Shown here in pieces: positions 1-4,325 of a stretch of DNA of 7,213 bases; the stretch's first letter is position 1, and each line of letters opens with the position of its first letter. The stretch is from DASRPD01 sp035646535. GTDB lineage: Bacteria > Actinomycetota > Acidimicrobiia > IMCC26256 > JANYLB01. The stretch is from assembly GCA_035646535.1 (NCBI GenBank), contig DASRPD010000016.1:1-7213 (forward strand). Direction: 5' to 3'. The notes under the pieces are model-generated. The model saw only the letters and a program-made list of their open reading frames with translations. It searched no databases and was not told where the DNA came from. The position numbers and the translations under genes were made by a program.

Positions 1-67
1 GATCGTCTTCGACATGGATGTCGTGATGGGCCTCAGCCCAGTCATGACCCACAAACACCTTCGTCAC
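1..67 (-). CDS. IS110-family transposase, N-terminal fragment (cut by the window edge)
   Basis: Only the first 22 codons lie in the window; the rest continues past base 1. The translation contains GHDWAEAHHDIH at residues 7-18. This matches the opening strand of the RuvC-like DEDD domain of IS110-family recombinases, which usually read G-(I/D)-D-W-A-E-x-H-H-D-V within the first ten or so residues; D9 would be the first catalytic acidic residue. I chose the GTG at 67-65 because an AAGGGA ribosome-binding sequence (79-74, minus strand) lies 6 bases before it. A second GTG immediately upstream (70-68) is also possible. An in-frame TGA at 130-128 rules out a much longer N-terminus. GC here is lower than in the neighbouring genes (about 58% over 1-130 by hand count, against 75% over 1441-1500), as expected for acquired DNA. 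Whether the element is intact cannot be seen. Confidence 0.72.
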   Translation of the reverse strand, partial: MTKVFVGHDWAEAHHDIHVEDD

Positions 68-117
68 CACAGCTCCCTTGTCGTCGTCGGCTTCAGAGCC
101 CGAGGCGACCAGCAGCT

Positions 118-229
118 TCCTAATGGTTCAGTGCTCGAAGCCCTGGAAACGCGAGTGCTGACCAGCCAGCGGCTCGAGACCATCCTCACCCTCAACGAGC
201 CAGGCGGTCGACCCCCATTAGGAGTTGAG
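118..229 (-). ncRNA. Candidate bridge-RNA / structured untranslated region upstream of the IS110 transposase
   Basis: Elements of the IS110 group are known to make a structured bridge RNA from the noncoding end upstream of the transposase, as shown for IS621. The stretch upstream of the transposase start holds three inverted repeats. TCCTAATGG (118-126) pairs perfectly with CCATTAGGA (215-223) and could close the whole region. CTCAAC (191-196) pairs with GTTGAG (224-229), around a 27-base loop. GGCTCGAG (171-178) pairs with CTCGAAGCC (134-142) with one bulged base, around a 28-base loop. The first two pairings occupy overlapping surroundings and may be alternatives. Two stems with large loops resemble the target-binding and donor-binding loops in outline, but no guide sequence can be matched without the other end of the element and its insertion site. 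The boundaries and the RNA itself are inference. Confidence 0.33.
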
Positions 230-260
230 CGGGTCGGACCTGTCGGCTCGGCGCGCCCTC

Positions 261-275
261 TAGCCTCGACGGACC
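261..275 (+). promoter_or_regulatory. Candidate -10 element before the first sulfotransferase gene
   Basis: TAGCCT at 261-266 fits the actinobacterial TANNNT -10 pattern and lies 9 bases before the ATG at 276. There is no convincing -35 box at normal spacing and only a weak GACGGA purine run before the start, so a very short leader or nearly leaderless mRNA would be expected. The match is short and could be chance. Confidence 0.3.
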
Positions 276-1205
276 ATGGAGCCGCTGCTCATCGTCGGTG
301 TGCCTCGGTCCGGCACGACCTGGACCGGGCGCGTGCTGGGCCACACCGAGGGTGTCGCCTACGTCAACGAGCCTGACGGCTTCCGTGACCCGTTCGCGTT
401 CGGGGTCATGGTGGCCCGCGGTGAGAACCCGATCCTGGCCGCCGGTGACGCCGCTGCCGATTGCGAGCGACTCTGGTCCGGAGCGTTTGGCGGAGGCCGG
501 CCGGCCGGCTCGGTGCGCGACCGGGTCGCGCACTTCCTGTACGAGCGCACGTCGCTCGACGCTCGACGAGCGGCACGCGCGTCGGGTCGCCCCGGGTTGC
601 GATCGGCCGTGGCCGCGCGTCTGAGCTGTCCTCGCGTCGCCGAGCCGGACGCGGATCGAGTGGTGGTGAAGTCGGTGCAGAGCATCCTGGCGCTCGAATG
701 GATCGTCGACCGATTCCGGCCACGCGTGCTCGTCGTCGAGCGCAACCCCTTGAACGTGCTCGCGAGCTGGATCGAGCTCGGCTACGTCCGCAATCTCCGC
801 GAGCAGGCCGCGCTGGCGCGCTACGCCCACCAGCAGTGGGGGATCGACGCACCGGCAGAATCTGCTCCGCACCTCGTCCGTCAGACCTTCACCTACGCGG
901 TGCTCGCCACCGCGCTGCGCGCCGCTCGAGCGCATCACCCCGAATGGCTCACGACGACGCACGAATGGCTCTGTGTCGACCCGAAGGCCCGGTTCCAAGA
1001 GCTCGCAGCGAGCGCCGCGCTGGTCTGGGGTTCGGCCGCCGAGGTGTTCCTCTCGGAATCCGATCGCGCGGGCACGCCGTACCGCACTCAGCGAGTCACC
1101 GCCGACCAGCCCGACCGCTGGCGCAACCGCCTGGACCCGGAACAGCTCGACACGATCCGCGCCACGCTCGCCCCCTTCCCGGCGCTCGCGGTGCCCGAAT
1201 CGTGA
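276..1205 (+). CDS. PAPS-dependent sulfotransferase family protein
   Basis: A 309-residue protein, a normal length for bacterial sulfotransferases. The N-terminal PRSGTTW (residues 10-16) is the 5'-phosphosulfate-binding loop of the family. RNPLNVLASW (156-165) is the 3'-phosphate-binding motif, with R156 and S164 as the expected contact residues. Such enzymes transfer sulfate from PAPS to a hydroxyl or amino group of a sugar, lipid or small molecule; no acceptor can be named. There is no signal peptide or membrane segment, so it should act in the cytoplasm. The ATG at 276 is favoured because the binding loop follows within ten residues, as is usual. The TGA stop overlaps the GTG of the following glycosyltransferase (GTGA at 1202-1205), so the two are probably co-translated. 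An IS110 end lies just upstream and may have replaced the original promoter or earlier operon genes. The family is secure, the substrate unknown. Confidence 0.88.
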   Translation: MEPLLIVGVPRSGTTWTGRVLGHTEGVAYVNEPDGFRDPFAFGVMVARGENPILAAGDAAADCERLWSGAFGGGRPAGSVRDRVAHFLYERTSLDARRAARASGRPGLRSAVAARLSCPRVAEPDADRVVVKSVQSILALEWIVDRFRPRVLVVERNPLNVLASWIELGYVRNLREQAALARYAHQQWGIDAPAESAPHLVRQTFTYAVLATALRAARAHHPEWLTTTHEWLCVDPKARFQELAASAALVWGSAAEVFLSESDRAGTPYRTQRVTADQPDRWRNRLDPEQLDTIRATLAPFPALAVPES

Positions 1206-2323
1206 GCTCCCGGCGCGTGCTGTGGCTCGTGAAGGGCTTGGGTCCGGGTGGTGCCGAACGACTCCTCGTCGCCGCGGCAACGGCGCACGACCGCAGCCGT
1301 TTCCACTTCGAGGTGGCCTACCTGCTGCCGTGGAAGGACCATCTCGTCGCCGAGCTCGAAGCCCTGGACGTCCCCGCCCATTGCCTCGGAGTGCGGGACG
1401 AGCGAGACCTGCGCTGGGCGGGACGGCTCCGCCGGTTCCTCCGGGAGCGACCCTTCGATGTGCTCCACGCCCACTCGCCGTACGCCGCGGGGATCGCCCG
1501 GCTCGTCGTGCGCACGCTCCCAGGCCGGCAGCGACCGCAGCTCGTGTACACGCTCCACAACACGTTCTCGAGCTTCGCGGCGCCGACGCGGGTGCTGAAC
1601 GGTCTGACCTACCCGCTGGACGCGGCCGACCTGGCCGTGTCCGAGGAGGTTCATGCCACCATCTGGCCGCGCCTTCGCCCCCGTACCGAGGTCCTCGTGC
1701 ACGGAATCCAGCTCGGCGCCGTACGCGCCCAACTCGCGTCGCGCGCGTCGGTGCGCGCCGAGCTCGGCATCGCCGCCGACGAGGTCGTCGCCGGAACGAT
1801 CGCGAACTTCCGACGCCAGAAGGACTACCCGAACCTGCTCGCCGCGGCCGAGATGCTCGCCGCGCGGCGCGTGCCGATCCGCCTCGTCGCGGTCGGCCAG
1901 GGTCCACTCGAATCGGAGATGCGCGCCCTCCACGATCGCCTCGGCCTCGGCGACCGCGTCCTGCTGCTCGGCCACCGCGAGGACGCGGTGCGGGTGCTGG
2001 CCGGATGCGACGTCTTCACCCTCGCGTCCGACAACGAGGGACTCCCCGTCGCGCTCATGGAAGCGTGCGCGCTCGGGCTGCCGAGCGTGGTCACGGCCGT
2101 CGGTGGGATTCCGGGGGTCGTGCACGACGACGTCGAAGGTGTGCTCGTGCCGCCGGACGATCCGGCCGCGCTGGCCGACGGTCTCGAGGCCCTCGCCGGT
2201 GATCCGGCCCGGCGCGCCCGGCTCGGAGCGGCCGCGACCGCGGCCAGCGCCCACTTCGACATCCGGGAGACGGTCGCGAGGATCGAAGCGATCTACGACT
2301 CGATCCTGGAGCCAGGTCGGTGA
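1202..2323 (+). CDS. Glycosyltransferase family 4 (GT-B fold) enzyme
   Basis: A 373-residue protein, typical for retaining GT4 enzymes that move a sugar from a nucleotide donor to a lipid-linked or sugar acceptor. The glycine-rich loop GLGPGGAERLL (12-22) opens the N-terminal Rossmann domain, HAHS (89-92) follows the central strand, and the C-terminal nucleotide-binding domain starts near residue 190. R204 and K207 in NFRRQKDY are the expected diphosphate-binding residues. E279 and E287 form the EX7E motif (EGLPVALME), then a GLPSVVT strand. No membrane helix is evident, so it probably works at the inner face of the membrane. The reading frame is open far upstream, but the GTG at 1202 is the sensible start: it overlaps the sulfotransferase stop and the conserved N-terminus begins at once. 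There is no clear ribosome-binding site, which suggests translational coupling. Donor and acceptor are unknown; it is probably part of a surface-glycan pathway. Confidence 0.92.
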   Translation: MSSRRVLWLVKGLGPGGAERLLVAAATAHDRSRFHFEVAYLLPWKDHLVAELEALDVPAHCLGVRDERDLRWAGRLRRFLRERPFDVLHAHSPYAAGIARLVVRTLPGRQRPQLVYTLHNTFSSFAAPTRVLNGLTYPLDAADLAVSEEVHATIWPRLRPRTEVLVHGIQLGAVRAQLASRASVRAELGIAADEVVAGTIANFRRQKDYPNLLAAAEMLAARRVPIRLVAVGQGPLESEMRALHDRLGLGDRVLLLGHREDAVRVLAGCDVFTLASDNEGLPVALMEACALGLPSVVTAVGGIPGVVHDDVEGVLVPPDDPAALADGLEALAGDPARRARLGAAATAASAHFDIRETVARIEAIYDSILEPGR

Positions 2324-3297
2324 CGAGCGCTCTCGGCATCCGTCGAGCACGGCCCGCCGACCGCGCCGCGATCCTGGCGCTGCTGGCTGCGTCGCTCGGC
2401 CGGGACGCGAGCGACCCGCGCTACGACGATCTGTTTGCGTGGAAGCACGAGCAGAACCCCGTCGGCCCCTCGCCCATCTGGGTGGCGACCGACGGGAATC
2501 GCGTCGCGGGGGTACGGGTGATGATGCGCTGGGAGTTCCACCTGGGTGCCCGGCGCCTCCGCGCGGTGCGGGCGGTCGACACCGCGACCCACCCCGACTA
2601 TCAGGGCCAGGGGATCTTCACCCGCCTCACCCTCCACGCCATCGAGGAACTGCGCGACGAGGGTCTCGACTTCGTCTTCAACACCCCCAACGACCAGAGC
2701 CTCCCCGGCTACCTCAAGATGGGTTGGCAGACCGTGGGGCGGCTCCCGACCGCCGTCCGACCGACGAGCGTGGCCGCGATCAGTCGCATCATCGCGGCCC
2801 GTGTGCCGGCCGAGCGATGGTCCTTGCCGGCGACGGTCGGTGTGCCCGCGCGCCGGGTGCTCGACCAACCGGCGGCGCTCGACACACTGGTCAACACGCA
2901 GCCGGTGCCCGAAGCGGTGACGACGCGACGCGACGCCCGCTACCTCCAATGGCGTTACGGAACGCCGCTCCTCGGGTACCGCGCGGTCACGACAGCCGAA
3001 GGTCCGAGTGCGGGCGTCGCGTTCGTACGGATGCGGGCCCGCGGCCCGGCGCGCGAGCTCGTCGTGGCCGACGTCCTGGTACCCGGGGCTCGACGTGCGC
3101 TCGACGCGCGACTCATGCGCGAGCTCGCGCGCGGCACCGAGGCCGACTACCTGATCCGTCTCGGTGGGGGGCTCGTGTCGCCCGGTCCCATGCTGCGGCT
3201 CCCCGGCCAAGGGCCGCTGCTCACCTGGCGCGCGGTGTGCGAACCCCTCGTCCCGAGGCGCTGGGCCCTCACGCTCGGCGACATCGAGCTCTTCTAG
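2320..3297 (+). CDS. GNAT-family N-acyltransferase with a long C-terminal lobe
   Basis: A 325-residue protein, about twice the length of a single GNAT domain. Motif A is visible as THPDYQGQGIFTRL (90-103), where Q95-G-Q-G98 is the acyl-CoA pyrophosphate loop, and LPGYLKMGW (128-136) is the characteristic end of the domain. Residues from about 150 to 325 form a second lobe with YLQWRYG (208-214), a possible second GNAT-like strand-helix unit (about 245-270) and a conserved-looking WALTLGDIELF end. GNAT enzymes transfer an acyl group from acyl-CoA to an amine. In polysaccharide loci the acceptor is often an amino sugar, which is inference here. The GTG at 2320 overlaps the glycosyltransferase stop (GTGA) and has a GGAG at 2308-2311, 8 bases upstream, supporting this start. 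It is the last gene of the operon, followed at once by a strong hairpin. The exact acyl group and acceptor cannot be told. Confidence 0.85.
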   Translation: MTSALGIRRARPADRAAILALLAASLGRDASDPRYDDLFAWKHEQNPVGPSPIWVATDGNRVAGVRVMMRWEFHLGARRLRAVRAVDTATHPDYQGQGIFTRLTLHAIEELRDEGLDFVFNTPNDQSLPGYLKMGWQTVGRLPTAVRPTSVAAISRIIAARVPAERWSLPATVGVPARRVLDQPAALDTLVNTQPVPEAVTTRRDARYLQWRYGTPLLGYRAVTTAEGPSAGVAFVRMRARGPARELVVADVLVPGARRALDARLMRELARGTEADYLIRLGGGLVSPGPMLRLPGQGPLLTWRAVCEPLVPRRWALTLGDIELF

Positions 3298-3305
3298 CCG
3301 CCCCG

Positions 3306-3332
3306 CCGAGGCCTGGCATCGCCAGGTCTCGG
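3306..3332. terminator. Strong hairpin between convergent genes, probable bidirectional terminator
   Basis: CCGAGGCCTGGC (3306-3317) pairs with GCCAGGTCTCGG (3321-3332) over 12 positions, with a single G-U wobble and a 3-base ATC loop. It begins 8 bases after the GNAT stop (3297) and ends 5 bases before the stop codon of the opposing sulfotransferase (3338-3340). Neither side has a clear T-run, so it may work as a hairpin-only terminator common in high-GC actinobacteria, or as a 3'-end stabiliser. The structure is seen directly; the function is inferred from its position. Confidence 0.72.
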
Positions 3333-3337
3333 GTCGC

Positions 3338-4084
3338 CTACCCGGGTTGGGGCTCCTGGTGGGCCGTCGTGATGACCTCGTCGAACATCGCGGCATAGCG
3401 CGTGCCGTCGTAGCCAGCTCGCAGGGCCTCGAAGTTGACCAGGACGTCGCGCAGGTCGTCACTCGTGTGCTTCTCGGTGGCGCCGCGGATCGGACGGCGC
3501 CGCACGTCGAGGAAGTCGAGGACGCGACCGAACGTCGCGTCCGGCGTCGCGAGCAGGTCCTCGTAGTCGACGTGCAGGCTCGGACGATCGAGCCCGGCCA
3601 CGAACTCGGCGATCGAGGCCTTCTCGGCCACGACCGCGCGGAGCCGTGCATCGAAGTCCGCCGGATCGATCTCCACCGGCGCCGCGGCGGCCTCGTCCCC
3701 GTAGCGATTCCAACGGCCGGTCGTGTCGCGGAGCCGGCGCGCGGTCACCCGGCTCACGACGTGCTTGACGTCGTTGCGGCGGTCGAGGAGCACGACGCGG
3801 GCGTCGAATTCGTCGAGGAGTCGGGCGAAGCCGTCGGTGTCCAAGACATCTCGCAGCTTGGTCTTGAAGCCCACCGCGCGATGACGATTCACGATCGGTC
3901 CGCGCAGGTAGCGACGCGTCCAGGCCAGCTGGGCCGGCGCGCCGGCGGCCCGGAGCGGATCGAGGCGTTCCCCCTTGGCCTCCACGTCGGGATGGCCGTC
4001 GAGCGCGCTGACGAGGTAGGTGCTCCCGACCCGGCCCGGGAACAGGATCACGAAGCGCACGACGTGAGCGCGCAGAGCCGGCAT
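3338..4084 (-). CDS. Sulfotransferase, Stf0/NodH-like type
   Basis: A 248-residue protein unrelated in detail to the sulfotransferase at 276. FPGRVGSTYL (15-24) is the 5'-phosphosulfate loop. VGFKTK (71-76) and DRRNDVKHVVS (101-111) supply the core strand and the 3'-phosphate site, with R102 or R103 and S111 as candidate contacts. HVDYEDLLATP (171-181) and the C-terminal EKHTSDDLRDVLVNFEAL (204-221) are typical of trehalose- and lipid-oligosaccharide sulfotransferases of the Stf0/NodH group. The usual role is sulfate transfer from PAPS to a sugar hydroxyl in the cytoplasm; the real acceptor is unknown. The ATG at 4084 leaves only ten residues before the core strand and has no ribosome-binding sequence, but a TANNNT box lies 7 bases upstream, as in leaderless actinobacterial genes. 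It is transcribed towards the GNAT gene and divergently from the AftD homologue. Family well supported. Confidence 0.85.
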   Translation of the reverse strand: MPALRAHVVRFVILFPGRVGSTYLVSALDGHPDVEAKGERLDPLRAAGAPAQLAWTRRYLRGPIVNRHRAVGFKTKLRDVLDTDGFARLLDEFDARVVLLDRRNDVKHVVSRVTARRLRDTTGRWNRYGDEAAAAPVEIDPADFDARLRAVVAEKASIAEFVAGLDRPSLHVDYEDLLATPDATFGRVLDFLDVRRRPIRGATEKHTSDDLRDVLVNFEALRAGYDGTRYAAMFDEVITTAHQEPQPG

Positions 4085-4091
4085 CGGCGTC

Positions 4092-4097
4092 AGGGTA
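4092..4097 (-). promoter_or_regulatory. Candidate -10 box for a leaderless sulfotransferase mRNA
   Basis: On the minus strand TACCCT lies exactly 7 bases before the ATG at 4084. This TANNNT-N7-ATG arrangement places the transcription start at the start codon, and it agrees with the lack of a ribosome-binding sequence. No good -35 match is seen around 4115-4120. Confidence 0.42.
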
Positions 4098-4202
4098 CGC
4101 GGTCCGCCCGTCCGGACGCCTCTGGGCCACCGGACCTATCCGCGGCGCTCCGACGACGGCGAATCCGGGCGCGGCGCAGGGCAAACCCGCGCCATCGGCG
4201 CC

Positions 4203-4231
4203 TGGAAGCGCTGAGGCACCTGACCTACGCT
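4203..4231 (+). promoter_or_regulatory. Candidate promoter for the AftD homologue
   Basis: TACGCT (4226-4231) fits the TANNNT -10 pattern, and TGGAAG (4203-4208) lies 17 bases upstream as a weak -35. Transcription would begin near 4238 and leave a leader of about 88 bases before the ATG at 4326. Both boxes are imperfect, so this is a candidate only. Confidence 0.27.
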
Positions 4232-4240
4232 GGTCCCCTC

Positions 4241-4263
4241 ACGGTCACCGAGAGCGGTGCCGT
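4241..4263 (+). promoter_or_regulatory. Hairpin in the probable leader of the AftD homologue
   Basis: ACGG-T-CACCG (4241-4250) pairs with CGGTG-CCGT (4255-4263), giving nine base pairs with one bulged T (4245) and an AGAG loop (4251-4254). It lies between the candidate promoter and the coding start. It could be an mRNA leader structure or, as an inverted repeat in DNA, a regulator-binding site. It is followed by a G-rich stretch (4285-4298). I recognise no known riboswitch. Confidence 0.35.
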
Positions 4264-4325
4264 TCGACACGCTGCGTGGTTGCTGGGTTGGCTGGGGGAC
4301 AGATGCGCGGGGATTCGGCGCGCCG

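Noticed and set aside
235..275. CGGACC occurs at 235-240 and 270-275, a possible insertion-site duplication
   Set aside because: Six bases are too short to mean much at this GC content, and IS110 elements generally do not make target duplications of this kind.
14..376. Plus-strand open frame of 120 codons at the left end
   Set aside because: It runs antisense to the transposase start and then out of frame into the sulfotransferase, and shows no family motif.
461..1201. Upstream in-frame extension of the GT4 reading frame
   Set aside because: The extension is low-complexity arginine- and alanine-rich sequence overlapping the sulfotransferase in another frame. The conserved GT4 N-terminus begins only at 1202.
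192..1907. Long minus-strand open frame of 571 codons opposite the sulfotransferase and GT4 genes
   Set aside because: It is arginine- and glycine-rich with no recognisable motif and lies antisense to two clearly recognised genes. Long antisense frames are expected at this GC content.
2293..3651. Minus-strand open frame of 452 codons
   Set aside because: It is antisense to the GNAT gene and overlaps the real sulfotransferase in a different frame; composition is typical of a shadow frame.
4110..4135. GTCCGG (4110-4115) and CCGGAC (4130-4135) inverted repeat in the divergent promoter region
   Set aside because: A six-base GC-only repeat is common by chance here, and overlapping alternative pairings are equally good.
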